Shown here: positions 26,502-35,660 of the stretch, in pieces
How positions within the stretch are numbered: position 1 is the stretch's first letter
Layout of the letters: every line of letters starts with the position of its first letter
Made by a program: the position numbers and the translations under genes
NCBI GenBank assembly: GCA_900095835.1
Contig: LT608321.1
Coordinates: forward strand, 414,373-478,372
Length of the DNA: 64,000 nucleotides
Source of the DNA: Ihuprevotella massiliensis
GTDB taxonomy: Bacteria > Bacteroidota > Bacteroidia > Bacteroidales > Bacteroidaceae
Reading direction: 5' to 3'
Notes under the pieces: model-generated
The model's database searches: none
What the model was told of the DNA's origin: nothing
The model's input: only the letters and a program-made list of their open reading frames with translations

Positions 26502-26532
26502 TTGACAATTCCACCGAAAATGCTTACCTTTG
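26502..26532 (+). promoter_or_regulatory. Promoter of the ECF sigma gene
   Basis: TTGACA (26502-26507), 17 nt, then TACCTTTG (26525-26532). The leader is about 70 nt. Confidence 0.55.
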
Positions 26533-26609
26533 CCGTCAAACTTCCAAAATATTGAAATAGCCTATCGAAACACCTCTACGCATCTATCAATACATAAACA
26601 TCATTAGTC

Positions 26610-27188
26610 ATGGACAATTACAAGATGATGACCGACCAAATGCTGGTAGGTTATTACATGATGGGGTGCAATGAGGCTTTCGACTGCTTGCTAGAACGAT
26701 ATAAGGATAAACTTTTTCAATATATTCTCGCTCGTGTGCACCAAGAGGATTTGGCGAACGATCTTTTCCAAGAAACGTTTATCAAAGTGATTCTCAACTT
26801 GCGACAAGGTAAATATACGGATTCGGGGAAATTCTATGCCTGGGTTACACGCATTGCTCACAACTTAATCATAGATTATTTCCGCAACGATAGCGACATC
26901 AGTCTTTCCCCAACTGAAAGTAATACTGATCCGTGGGAGAATGCACCTGCAGCAGCGCAAGAAGATACGTTTGAATATGAGATGTTGCTCGGTCGGTTGG
27001 CATCTTTAGTGGATTTATTGCCAAAGGAACAACAAGAGGTGGTGCGAATGCGCTATTTCCAAGATTATTCCTTTAAAGAAATCGCTAGCAAGACCGGGGT
27101 TAGTATTAACACTTCGCTTGGACGTATGCGTTATGCCCTACTAAATCTGCGAAAAATAGCGCAAGCTCAGCAAGTGACTTTAGACTAA
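26610..27188 (+). CDS. ECF-type RNA polymerase sigma factor
   Basis: A 192-aa sigma-70-family protein with only regions 2 and 4. Region 2 (about 25-95) holds YKDKLFQYILARV, DLANDLFQETFIKVI and the -10-recognition helix RIAHNLIIDYFRN. Region 4 (about 135-185) holds LPKEQQEVVRMRYFQDYSFK and the helix-turn-helix EIASKTGVSINTSLGRMRYA. No anti-sigma gene is adjacent, which differs from the SusCD-linked FecI/FecR arrangement. It likely belongs to the broad, housekeeping-like Bacteroidetes ECF group. Targets cannot be read from this window. Confidence 0.92.
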   Translation: MDNYKMMTDQMLVGYYMMGCNEAFDCLLERYKDKLFQYILARVHQEDLANDLFQETFIKVILNLRQGKYTDSGKFYAWVTRIAHNLIIDYFRNDSDISLSPTESNTDPWENAPAAAQEDTFEYEMLLGRLASLVDLLPKEQQEVVRMRYFQDYSFKEIASKTGVSINTSLGRMRYALLNLRKIAQAQQVTLD

Positions 27189-27300
27189 CCACTGAAGTCT
27201 ACAGTTATTTTCGTGACAAAACTTTGGTGTTTTGCAAAGCCACGATGTGAGAAAGATAATTTTCTCAAAATTTCAGTCTATATGAGATACTAAAAACGGC

Positions 27301-27350
27301 ATAGGCACGTTATAAGGGTATAATTTTATACACTCTTATTACGTGCCTAT
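27301..27350. promoter_or_regulatory. Nested hairpin in the sigma-purT gap
   Basis: A perfect 10-bp stem (27301-27310 with 27341-27350) extends inward, past one mismatch, by five more pairs. An inner TATA-rich dyad sits inside. The 3' arm ends on the first two bases of an ATG (27349). It could terminate the sigma transcript or mask that start; T tracts are poor. The rest of 27189-27531 shows no other structure. Confidence 0.45.
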
Positions 27351-27504
27351 GACTGATTTTACACAAGAACGTTCACAACCGAATGCCACCTCGATTGAAA
27401 AAATCAAGCAATTCGCTCGCGAATGCACAAAGTTGGCAACCATCCACTCTGATTCATCTCTTATTCTCACACAATTGGTTGCCACACAACACAACTGTTG
27501 CTAA
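27349..27504 (+). CDS. Possible 51-aa protein upstream of purT
   Basis: ATG to TAA encodes 51 residues (MTDFTQERSQPNATSIEKIK at the start, QHNCC at the end), with no signal or membrane segment. It begins at the 3' arm of the nested hairpin and stops 27 nt before purT. I do not recognise it. Its position could make it a leader ORF for purT, or it may be a chance ORF. Confidence 0.35.
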   Translation: MTDFTQERSQPNATSIEKIKQFARECTKLATIHSDSSLILTQLVATQHNCC

Positions 27505-27531
27505 ACATAGCCTCAACAATCCCCCCACAAT

Positions 27532-28707
27532 ATGAAGAAAATTCTACTCCTTGGTTCTGGAGAACTCGGTAAAGAGTTCACCATCGCCGCCCAACGCTTG
27601 GGACAACACATCATTGCCTGCGACAACTATGCAGGTGCTCCTGCTATGCAAGTGGCAGATGAATACGAAGTTTTCTCGATGCTCGATGGTGACGCCCTTG
27701 ATGCCGTCGTGGCAAAGCATCAGCCTGATGTTATCATCTGTGAGATTGAGGCTATTCGCACAGAACGTCTTTACGACTACGAAAAACAAGGAGTACACGT
27801 CGTGCCTTCAGCACGTGCCGTAAACTTCACAATGAACCGCAAAGCGATTCGCGATTTGGCAGCAATCGAGTTGGGTCTTAAGACTGCCAAATACTTTTAT
27901 GCTACTACGCAGGAAGAACTCCAAACTGCCGCAGACAAGATTGGTTACCCTTGCATTGTCAAACCTTTGATGTCATCAAGTGGTAAGGGACAATCATTGG
28001 TAAAAAGTGCAGAGGAAGTGCCCGCAGCCTTTGAGTATGGTATGGCAGGAAGTCGCGGTGACGTCCAAGAACTCATTGTTGAAGAGTTTGTCAACTTCGA
28101 CTATGAGATAACCCTTCTCACCGTCACCCAAGACAATGGCAATACACTCTTCTGCCCTCCCATAGGCCATGTGCAGAAAGGCGGTGACTACCGTGAGAGC
28201 TTCCAACCTTTGGCTATGGATCCACAGCATTTGGAAGAAGCCCAACGCATGGCAAAAGCGATAACCGAAGCACTTACTGGTGCTGGGGTGTGGGGTGTAG
28301 AATTCTTCATTAGCCGCGAAAATGGTGTTTACTTTAGCGAACTCTCTCCTCGCCCACACGACACTGGCATGGTGACTCTTGCAGGTACTCAAAACTTCAA
28401 CGAATTTGAACTACATTGCCGCGCTGCCCTAGGGTTGCCCGTACCATGCATCAAAACTTTACGTAAGGGCGCCAGCGCAGTTATCCTTGCTACAGAAACT
28501 TCTAACGAGCCTCCTAGTTATAAAGGTATCGAACTTACTTGTGAAGAGGACGCAGATATTCGCCTCTTTGGCAAACCTACTACCCGTCCTAATCGCCGTA
28601 TGGGTGTTGTCGTTGTTAGCGGAGAACTATCTGAAGACCTTGACAACATCCGTGATAAAGCAAAGCGACTCGCTAGCTATGTCGAGGTAGTTTCACCCAC
28701 AAAGTAA
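27532..28707 (+). CDS. purT: Formate-dependent phosphoribosylglycinamide formyltransferase
   Basis: A 391-aa ATP-grasp enzyme that uses formate and ATP to convert GAR to formyl-GAR in purine synthesis, the folate-independent alternative to PurN. The N-terminal nucleotide-binding start [20 protein letters not shown] is followed by [13 protein letters not shown], the ATP-grasp core ([19 protein letters not shown], about 144-162), the metal-binding [20 protein letters not shown], and [21 protein letters not shown]-type sequence (quoted in part). The length is standard. A strong bidirectional hairpin follows about 95 nt later. Confidence 0.95.
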   Translation: MKKILLLGSGELGKEFTIAAQRLGQHIIACDNYAGAPAMQVADEYEVFSMLDGDALDAVVAKHQPDVIICEIEAIRTERLYDYEKQGVHVVPSARAVNFTMNRKAIRDLAAIELGLKTAKYFYATTQEELQTAADKIGYPCIVKPLMSSSGKGQSLVKSAEEVPAAFEYGMAGSRGDVQELIVEEFVNFDYEITLLTVTQDNGNTLFCPPIGHVQKGGDYRESFQPLAMDPQHLEEAQRMAKAITEALTGAGVWGVEFFISRENGVYFSELSPRPHDTGMVTLAGTQNFNEFELHCRAALGLPVPCIKTLRKGASAVILATETSNEPPSYKGIELTCEEDADIRLFGKPTTRPNRRMGVVVVSGELSEDLDNIRDKAKRLASYVEVVSPTK

Positions 28708-28801
28708 AAACCCTGCTAGGTTGGAAAACCTACATGGATTGCATGGGTAAGAGATATCTTCTCGCTTTATTCCTCTTTGAGGAGTTTCATCTTCTCATCT
28801 A

Positions 28802-28843
28802 AAAAAGTCTGCATCAGAAAGAAATTTCTGATGCAGACTTTTT
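28802..28843. terminator. Bidirectional terminator
   Basis: A perfect 19-bp stem (28802-28820 with 28825-28843) with a GAAA loop and A/T tracts at both ends. It lies between converging purT and the minus-strand secreted-protein gene. Confidence 0.9.
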
Positions 28844-28944
28844 ATGTTTAGAACTAAAGAGAGCTTGTGCCGCTTCAATTCTCGACTATCATTTGCTGTA
28901 ACAACGAATGCTTCAAGTGTTCTGCTTGTTTAAACTATAAAGCA

Positions 28945-29859
28945 CTACTTAGCCCCTACAAAAACAGGGCGAATACTGTTACCTTTTGTACCATCATCTC
29001 CTTGATAGTCTCCATAGAGACCATCACGATCGGCTGAAATGAATGCTCCCCAACTGTCGTTGTCTTCCCATACTTTACCTACCCAATAGTAAGCACCATA
29101 ACCAACATTCTTCAGCACTCCTTGCTCATAGCGCGATCCTGCACAAGGGAAGAAAACACCCTTTGCAATCTCCTCAGACGTCAAAGCCTTCGCTATACGT
29201 ATGTTTCGTTCAGGAACACCATTAGTTGGGTTGGTTGCAAGAAATCCATAGATTTTCAAACCATCAGTTTCAACATATCCATACTGCCAAGACGCATCAT
29301 TGATGAGTGCAAGCGACTCTTTGCGAGAAGGCAAACGATATTCTCCCTTTGTTGCCCAAAAAGCAAGGTCGCCAAAAGCAGCTTTCTCAAAATCGGTCGT
29401 CTCATTTTGCATTTTAGCATCCGTATAGAGCTTACCTTCAAAGTAAGTATTGGCTGTACCACCGTGAGTATCGTCTATTGCCAAAGCATTTGCGCCTACC
29501 ACTCCCATGTTGAAGTGGTCCACTTGATCGGCAGATTGAGGGGTTTTACTGCGACTGCCTTCTCCTCTAACTCCAGACACAGGATTAAAATAATCCCATT
29601 GATGAGCTGCGATTTTCCAAGTACCTTTATCGTATTGTAGATTACCCGTCGCCCATTTCACTCCCGCTACTTCCACAAACTTGGGAGTAGCGGGCTGTGG
29701 AGTGGGTGTTTCATTTTCATCCACTGTGATTTCTTTAATGTCTTCCATTGGGAATGCAACCACCGTACCGTCAGTTTTCAGCACTTTCACGGTGTAGGTT
29801 TGCGCTTGCATAGCCATTGCCATACAAGCAGCAACCAGAGAGAGTAATATTTTCTTCAT
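28945..29859 (-). CDS. Secreted FISUMP-like protein
   Basis: A 304-aa exported protein. A signal peptide (ILLSLVAACMAMAMQAQ) precedes a short beta segment (YTVKVLKTDGTVVAFPMEDI) also seen in many Bacteroidales surface proteins. A Pro/Thr linker (TPTPQPATP) and then a C-type-lectin-like module follow: VEVAGVKWATGNL, YRLPSRKESLALIN, VFFPCAGSRYEQG, GYGAYYWVGK and NSIRPVFVG. This is the layout of the Fibrobacter succinogenes major paralogous domain and related surface proteins of unknown ligand. It lies downstream of the ChaN-like gene on the same strand with an 86-nt gap. Confidence 0.72.
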   Translation of the reverse strand: MKKILLSLVAACMAMAMQAQTYTVKVLKTDGTVVAFPMEDIKEITVDENETPTPQPATPKFVEVAGVKWATGNLQYDKGTWKIAAHQWDYFNPVSGVRGEGSRSKTPQSADQVDHFNMGVVGANALAIDDTHGGTANTYFEGKLYTDAKMQNETTDFEKAAFGDLAFWATKGEYRLPSRKESLALINDASWQYGYVETDGLKIYGFLATNPTNGVPERNIRIAKALTSEEIAKGVFFPCAGSRYEQGVLKNVGYGAYYWVGKVWEDNDSWGAFISADRDGLYGDYQGDDGTKGNSIRPVFVGAK

Positions 29860-29945
29860 AGATTGAATGATGTAAATTAGATTGTTTCCTTGTGATTATC
29901 AACTTCTACCGATAGCTATCAGCGGTCAGAGTCTATTTTCAGTGT

Positions 29946-30812
29946 TTAATATGAGGTATTCATCGTTTCTGGCACACAAATATAGAAGTCAGAACGGCCC
30001 AATTGCACCTCGTCTAAAGCCTCCACACTCTCCTGTCGCACTGCTGTAACGAGCGCAATGCGTAGCTGAGGACAAAAACGCAATAATTGTTCGATGATGC
30101 CTTTGCGAAAATCTGTGTGATAGCTCCCATTGAAATGAACAAAGTGGATATTATGTTGCCAGTTTTGCGCGATATTCCATGCCATTGTTGCATCCTTCAA
30201 AGCTTGCGCTTCAACATAATGCCCTCTATTGGAGTGACCTGCCATTGCCCCCATTACTTCAAATGCCTTTTCTGCAGTAGAATCGCGTTCCACATAAATA
30301 GGTAACGGAGGTAGATAAGCTCGCGAAGCACTAGAAAGACTATCCAACCAAGCAAGTCCGTGCTCCTTTACGGCATTCGCATAGCGACGAGGGACATTAG
30401 TTGCAATAAAAGGTAGTTTATTATCGTAGGCAATAGAGAGCAAAGGCGCATAATCAGTAGAATGATTAGGCCACAAACGACATTCTGCTTCAAAACGATC
30501 CCCAGAAATACGACGTTGCAGGTATTCGTCAAGAATAAGCTGGTTGTCCGACTCAAACATCTCGGCTCCCACCATTACATTCTTCCCAAAACGATCCACA
30601 AAAGTCTGAAGCACATTTTGCTCCATCCAGTGTGTAATGGGGCAATTGTGCATTTCGCCAAAGAAAACAACATCAGCGCGCGACAGACTATCCATCATCA
30701 CATCATACGTAGTGGGTTTGCCATTATAATCAAACAAAGTGTAGGCCTGAGGTTGCTGGGCATATACTCCACAAGTAAAGAGAAAGGTAAGCAGTAAAAG
30801 CAGTTTACGCAT
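29946..30812 (-). CDS. ChaN-like (haem-binding family) exported protein
   Basis: A 288-aa protein with a signal peptide (LLLLLTFLFTCGVYAQ, residues 3-19; no lipobox is evident). The mature domain matches the ChaN/Tiki-like fold: VVFFGEMHNCPITHWMEQN, VMVGAEMFESDNQLILDEYL, FIATNVPRRYANAV, HNIHFVHFNGSYHTDFRKG and LVTAVRQ. Characterised ChaN proteins are outer-membrane-associated and bind haem, and they are often in iron-uptake loci. Here the gene follows an M16 peptidase (45-nt gap) and precedes a secreted lectin-like protein, so a role in nutrient or iron capture is plausible but inferred. Confidence 0.8.
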   Translation of the reverse strand: MRKLLLLLTFLFTCGVYAQQPQAYTLFDYNGKPTTYDVMMDSLSRADVVFFGEMHNCPITHWMEQNVLQTFVDRFGKNVMVGAEMFESDNQLILDEYLQRRISGDRFEAECRLWPNHSTDYAPLLSIAYDNKLPFIATNVPRRYANAVKEHGLAWLDSLSSASRAYLPPLPIYVERDSTAEKAFEVMGAMAGHSNRGHYVEAQALKDATMAWNIAQNWQHNIHFVHFNGSYHTDFRKGIIEQLLRFCPQLRIALVTAVRQESVEALDEVQLGRSDFYICVPETMNTSY

Positions 30813-30857
30813 ATATTATAGAGATAAAAAGGTAATTAAACTTGAAATTTGAACTGA

Positions 30858-33746
30858 TTATTCCGCAAGGAAAAGCCAATGTTGCTGTTGGATGAGGGTC
30901 TGGAAGCCACGTTGCACATCTTCTGGACGTATGCTATCCAAGACTTCCTCATATCGATTGAAATCCTCTAGACTTTCTTCGTTTTTAATCAAGCGTTCTA
31001 TTGCCATTCTCCAGGCTGCAGCATCGTCTGGTGCCAGTTCATCATTTTTGGCTATAAGGAAAGGACGTTTTAATTGCGCCAATTCTGCTTCACTCAAAGG
31101 CACTTGTTTGAGATTCTTCTCTATTTCAGTCATAACCTCCTGAATTTTCTTCCGTTGATTGGGTGCAGCGGTTAAACTAACATCCATCAGAAAGTGCGCC
31201 CATGGGCTAGCATCATAGAAAAGCGACACATAAGGTGAGTAGACTAAGCCTTCTTTTTCTCTAACAATCTCAATGACGCGCTGTCTGAGAGCATCGCGCA
31301 TTAGTTTCAGTACGAGCGAAGGGCGCAAGCCAGGCTCATATTGTCCACTCCAAAGTCGTTCGATGCGCAGCAATTCTGTTTTTTCTTCAGCATTATCTGA
31401 AAATTGCAGCCAAGTTTCAGCAGATTGGCTAGGAGTTGCCCAAGGTCTTTGAGTGGAAGGTAGAGGATGTGCCGCAGGGAGTTGGCTGAAAACAGCAGCA
31501 ATGCGCTTGAGTTCTTCTTGAGCATCAAAAGTTCCCGTCACGATGATAGTAGTTTGCTCCGTTGGCGCATAAAGATTATGATAAAATTCAGCCATATCGT
31601 CCAACTTCATTCGCTTCAAATCCAAGCTGTCTGGCTCCTCTGCGGTAAAAGGCAGCACATGACCAGCCCATTTATCCACTTCTTGGTTGATCAAATGCTC
31701 TGGCGAACGGTGAAGCATGCGCGATAAAGTAGTCTCTTTCCCATGCTGCTCTAGAAGTTCTTGGCGCACATCTTCAAAATCATTGTAACGCAACTCTGGA
31801 TAAAGCCACTTTTCGCGCAAGAAATTGTAAAACAACCGACTATTCTTTGTGGCAGTTTGTCCCAAAAATCCGTGCCAATGGTGCTCCATTGAGGTAATCA
31901 ACGTGATACCGTGCGACATTTGAAAATCTGGCAAGGCTTCAGCCGATAGGCTTCTCGTACCTCCCATATCCATATATCCTGCAGTACCTTCTAAAAGATT
32001 GTACTTTTCAATAGGGATACTAGCAGTACCTTGAGGAGCAATGACGCTGATGTGCATCAAGCTATCGGCAGAAGGTGTTGGCTTAAGCACAATGCGCAGT
32101 CCATTCTTCAAACGCGCATCAGTTATTTTGAGGTTGGAATAGAACTTTTGTTCCACTACCATACGCTCATCGTAGGCTGGAAATGTAGAGATTTCCTTAG
32201 GAATCTTCACTTCCTGCGAAGCTGCCTCCTCCACTTCTCGATATTCATAGTGAGGACGACGGCCTCGCGTACCTTTTTTCCAAAACCATTCCCAAAGCTT
32301 ACTGCGCTCAGCTTCTGACTCCTCAGATTGTTTCATTCGATTTGTCCTAACGGCAACCAACAGACTTTGGTCAGCGGCTTGCATCCATCGTTTGAGCATC
32401 CGCTGCAGGTCGGCACTTGTCGTTTCATTGATGCCAGTAATCAACTGTTGCCACTGGAGTGAATCCGAAAAATAGCGATCGCCAACAACAGCATAATCGA
32501 TGAAATCATCGCACCACACCGCAGAACTACGAGCACGCGTGGGATTCTTCTGCTGCATTGAGGCGATAAAGTGTCGTTTGGCGCTACGTAATTCTGGGCC
32601 ACACCAACCATCTGTAACCATCTGCTGGAATGCCATCGCGACTTGTCGAACACTATCGCGCAAACTTTGTACATCTGGAGCTCCTACGCTCGTTGTGAAG
32701 TGATTGATATTGCCGAGATACCACGCATCACTCAAAGAACTGCGCATTCCCAAAGCACGGAGTCTGCGTTCAGCCAGCAGCATCAGTAGTTTTCCTAGCT
32801 GTATTTCAAGTGCATCTCCCATAGTGCGCTGGGGATTAACACGATGAGGCACAATGAGCTCGGCAGAAGTGCTAGAAATGAGCTCATCGTGTAACACCAT
32901 CACTTGAGCTCCCTTATCATATTTGAAAGGAGAGATGTCCTCAGATGAAAACTTTGCAGGAATCTTTCCAAAGACACTCTTCACCTTCTCCTGAAGTTTA
33001 TCTGCATCTATCGCACCTACAACAATAAGTGTTGCACGATTAGGATTATACCATTGTGTATAAAACTGACGCAACCCCTCAGACGTAATTGCAGCTACCT
33101 CGCTTGGTGTCCCAATAGGCAACCTTGCATACGCTCCTTTTCCATGTTTTAGCGAAAAGAAATCATCATTCGTGTTGTACGCTCTAATTTCTTCTTGAAT
33201 GATTCCCTTTTCTTGTTCCACCTTTTGGGGCAAAATGCTTATTTTGTCCAACCACTCTGCCACCATCGGTAAAGATTGCTCCAATAGCTCCATGTCATTG
33301 GGGAGCGAAGGCACAGCAGTTTGATAGACCGTTCGGTCATATCCTGTCATGGCATTGATGTCTTGACCAAACTTCATACCATGTTGCTCCCAAAAACTCA
33401 CCATTTCTCGCTGCGGATAAGACTGAGTTCCTCCAAAAGCAAGATGTTCGATGAAATGCGCATGCCCATGTTGGTGATTCTTCTCTGCAGCTGATCCGAC
33501 ATTAAGCACAAGACGTATTTCTGCACGTCCCGAAGGTTGTGCATTTGGCATCAGCATATAGCGCAAACCATTGGGAAGAGTTCCCGTAACAAGTTGCTTT
33601 GGCAAAGACACCAATGTGCGCGATTTGAAAGGTACACTCGCCCACCCCATCTGATTTCCTACCATCCATAAGGAACAACAAAGTAGGCACTTAGATAGAT
33701 GGGAGGAAACAAGAAGTCGAAACACAGAGTATCGAGAAAGAAACAT
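30858..33746 (-). CDS. Exported M16-family zinc metallopeptidase
   Basis: A 962-aa two-half peptidase of the insulinase/pitrilysin family (PqqL-like). A signal sequence is followed by the inverted zinc motif HFIEH (residues 97-101) in GHAHFIEHLAFGG, with the downstream Glu region EKGIIQEEIRAY. An inactive second half follows (DARLKNGLRIVLKP, YAPTEQTTIIVTGTFD, VREKEGLVYSPYVSLFYDAS). Such enzymes degrade short peptides inside a clam-shell. It lies in line with the upstream SusC/SusD and secreted genes and with ChaN downstream, which fits peptide uptake and breakdown. A TACGTTTG box is 58 nt upstream. Confidence 0.9.
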   Translation of the reverse strand: MFLSRYSVFRLLVSSHLSKCLLCCSLWMVGNQMGWASVPFKSRTLVSLPKQLVTGTLPNGLRYMLMPNAQPSGRAEIRLVLNVGSAAEKNHQHGHAHFIEHLAFGGTQSYPQREMVSFWEQHGMKFGQDINAMTGYDRTVYQTAVPSLPNDMELLEQSLPMVAEWLDKISILPQKVEQEKGIIQEEIRAYNTNDDFFSLKHGKGAYARLPIGTPSEVAAITSEGLRQFYTQWYNPNRATLIVVGAIDADKLQEKVKSVFGKIPAKFSSEDISPFKYDKGAQVMVLHDELISSTSAELIVPHRVNPQRTMGDALEIQLGKLLMLLAERRLRALGMRSSLSDAWYLGNINHFTTSVGAPDVQSLRDSVRQVAMAFQQMVTDGWCGPELRSAKRHFIASMQQKNPTRARSSAVWCDDFIDYAVVGDRYFSDSLQWQQLITGINETTSADLQRMLKRWMQAADQSLLVAVRTNRMKQSEESEAERSKLWEWFWKKGTRGRRPHYEYREVEEAASQEVKIPKEISTFPAYDERMVVEQKFYSNLKITDARLKNGLRIVLKPTPSADSLMHISVIAPQGTASIPIEKYNLLEGTAGYMDMGGTRSLSAEALPDFQMSHGITLITSMEHHWHGFLGQTATKNSRLFYNFLREKWLYPELRYNDFEDVRQELLEQHGKETTLSRMLHRSPEHLINQEVDKWAGHVLPFTAEEPDSLDLKRMKLDDMAEFYHNLYAPTEQTTIIVTGTFDAQEELKRIAAVFSQLPAAHPLPSTQRPWATPSQSAETWLQFSDNAEEKTELLRIERLWSGQYEPGLRPSLVLKLMRDALRQRVIEIVREKEGLVYSPYVSLFYDASPWAHFLMDVSLTAAPNQRKKIQEVMTEIEKNLKQVPLSEAELAQLKRPFLIAKNDELAPDDAAAWRMAIERLIKNEESLEDFNRYEEVLDSIRPEDVQRGFQTLIQQQHWLFLAE

Positions 33747-33803
33747 AGAAAATCATTATAATGTAGATCACAGAACTTTAGAATAACTCAGCCCTGATCT
33801 ACT

Positions 33804-33811
33804 CAAACGTA
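33804..33811 (-). promoter_or_regulatory. Possible promoter -7 box of the M16 peptidase gene
   Basis: Reads TACGTTTG on the minus strand (TAnnTTTG). No -33 match. Confidence 0.35.
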
Positions 33812-33966
33812 TGAGCCACGCTCTTATTCCTATGATAATTCCAGAGGAAATTTCATAGAAAGGCTCAACCAAAGGGAATAGGCAGCTCCCCAAAAACCAA
33901 CTTGGTGCTAAGGTTGTGCCACAACAAGAGTTGCTACACAGCCTTAGCCAAGGTATAGTTTGAATT

Positions 33967-34968
33967 TTAATCGTAGTCAATGTAGCAACGCGTGTAGCCC
34001 ATGCCACCAGCGTCAAAGGAAAACTCAAAATGTAGCTTTCCAGTTTTGAAATCTACACTAGCCTTTGGAGCAACAAAGTTCTCAGCCTCATCATATTCAT
34101 TCTTTTCAGACGAGGAAGTATTGAGATAATGCAAAGGATCTGGCGTTCCATCTTTACCGTCATTTGTGATTTCTGCCAATTCCTCCCAACGCTCAAGCGT
34201 TTGTTCTTTTACGATTTGCTGAGCTTTATCCCAAGTAGAGAAATAATACTGAAAAGGAATGCGACGTGTAGGGTCACCATAGGCATCTTTCTGATCGGCA
34301 ATAAAGTTCACAGAAGCATTAACTCCAGCATTCACATTACTAAAAGTCAAACCATCTAGCGCAACATTGAAGTCGCCAAAGCTATTTTTATGCCAATTAA
34401 GGATTTCCATCACCTTCTTGTAGTCTTCACCTGCGTCTTCGCCATACCAAAACTCGTCGTTTCCAACGGTGAGTTGATACAACAGATAGCGCTGATAATT
34501 GGTCATTCCTAGGGGATTATATGTCATTTTCAGCACAGGTTTCTCAGGAGTTGATTGTTCACTGAGGGTGATGATGGTATAATCCTCTAGGTTACGTTCA
34601 TAAGGTTGGGTGAAAGCTTGCATGCTCTCATAACCTGGAAAGAATAAACGAGCATGAAGTTTCTTCACACCAAGCACCTTGGTGAGATCTATGCCGAGTT
34701 TTTCTTGATAACCTTTGACAAGCTGCTGTTGTGCTGCTGTGAGTTGTGGTGCTTCTAGAACACGCACGACAACACTATCCACATCTGAAACAGCATATTG
34801 AGCATCACCCACCATCAACTTACCATTATTAAGTGGTAAACTTTGGTCTTTGAGCGTTGAAAAATCCCACATCTTACTTGAGTTGGGCTGATACACACCA
34901 AGCGTCTGTGCTGACGATGCCCCAATACCACAAAGCAACATCATCGCTGCAATAAAGGTACGCTTCAT
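33967..34968 (-). CDS. Secreted protein of unknown function
   Basis: A 333-aa protein with a signal peptide (FIAAMMLLCGIGASSAQ). The mature part shows no family that I can name with confidence: an early beta segment (LPLNNGKLMVGDAQYAVSDV), a helical middle rich in Tyr/Gln, and a C-terminal beta segment ending DAGGMGYTRCYIDYD. Its ATG overlaps the stop of the preceding gene by 4 nt (ATGA), so the two are translationally coupled. The SusC/SusD neighbourhood suggests that it is exposed at the cell surface or exported. Confidence 0.75.
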   Translation of the reverse strand: MKRTFIAAMMLLCGIGASSAQTLGVYQPNSSKMWDFSTLKDQSLPLNNGKLMVGDAQYAVSDVDSVVVRVLEAPQLTAAQQQLVKGYQEKLGIDLTKVLGVKKLHARLFFPGYESMQAFTQPYERNLEDYTIITLSEQSTPEKPVLKMTYNPLGMTNYQRYLLYQLTVGNDEFWYGEDAGEDYKKVMEILNWHKNSFGDFNVALDGLTFSNVNAGVNASVNFIADQKDAYGDPTRRIPFQYYFSTWDKAQQIVKEQTLERWEELAEITNDGKDGTPDPLHYLNTSSSEKNEYDEAENFVAPKASVDFKTGKLHFEFSFDAGGMGYTRCYIDYD

Positions 34969-35444
34969 CTTACAAAGATTTTAGTAGATTTATCTTTTAC
35001 GCGGAGCACGTACAAGCCATTAGTTGGTACGGTGCCCACAGTCTCAAATTGGGCACTACGCTGCACATGAGTAGAAACCAACTGCCCATTGAGAGAGTAA
35101 AGCGCTGAAACAGTGCCAACAGGAGCATTAACGAGCACCTCTTGACCCTGAAGTTGCCACAAAGCTTGTTGTTGAATAGGGCTAATTCCAGTGGGCACAA
35201 CTGAAAGTTGGAGAGCGCCAAAAGTGGCGAGTGAAAAACTTTCTGTTTGACCATTTTGCGTGAAGTGAACCTTCCCATCTGAAAATGTAATCTTCAGGTG
35301 TTTAGCAGAGAAAGATTTAATTTCCTTGGTGCCATCAAGAAGTTTGATGGCACCTTCTTTTGTGTTTTTGTTGCTGTCTGCCGTTTGTGCCAAAGCGGGC
35401 ACAGTAGAAAGCAGTAGCAACAACGCTGCGTAAACTTTTTTCAT
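34965..35444 (-). CDS. Small secreted protein with type IX-like C-terminal domain
   Basis: A 159-aa protein with a signal peptide (VYAALLLLLSTVPALAQ). After a short beta domain (LKITFSDGKVHFTQNGQ) the last 60 residues read VSALYSLNGQLVSTHVQ ... LPTNGLYVLRVKDK-like and end STKIFVR. This pattern of VYxxNGxxV and GxYxLxV ending in basic residues is that of type A C-terminal sorting domains of the Bacteroidetes type IX secretion system. The mature protein is otherwise very small, so it could be a cargo remnant or a small adhesin. It overlaps the next gene by 4 nt. Confidence 0.72.
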   Translation of the reverse strand: MKKVYAALLLLLSTVPALAQTADSNKNTKEGAIKLLDGTKEIKSFSAKHLKITFSDGKVHFTQNGQTESFSLATFGALQLSVVPTGISPIQQQALWQLQGQEVLVNAPVGTVSALYSLNGQLVSTHVQRSAQFETVGTVPTNGLYVLRVKDKSTKIFVR

Positions 35445-35527
35445 ATTGTGATTGTTTAAGTTGTTGCAAAGAAATGAACTGTAACTTCAGAGCAATGTAA
35501 AGAAACTACGGGTGTTAGCTCTAACGA

Positions 35528-35615
35528 TATCAGAGTTTTTTGAAAAAAACTCGGAGATTCTCAGAAAAATGTCAGAGAAAATTGGAAAAATGTCGGAGAT
35601 TTTTTCGGACTTCTC
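35528..35615 (+). repeat. 21-bp tandem array, four units
   Basis: Units phased at 35530, 35551, 35572 and 35593 (TCAGAG/TCGGAG cores), exactly 21 bases apart. The units are more diverged than those near 45.9 kb and end in TTTTTTCGGACTT. It lies between the small secreted gene and susD. Confidence 0.78.
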
Positions 35616-35660
35616 CCACATTCGTACCAATCTCTGAGAACCACCAGAAAGCGGCAAACG

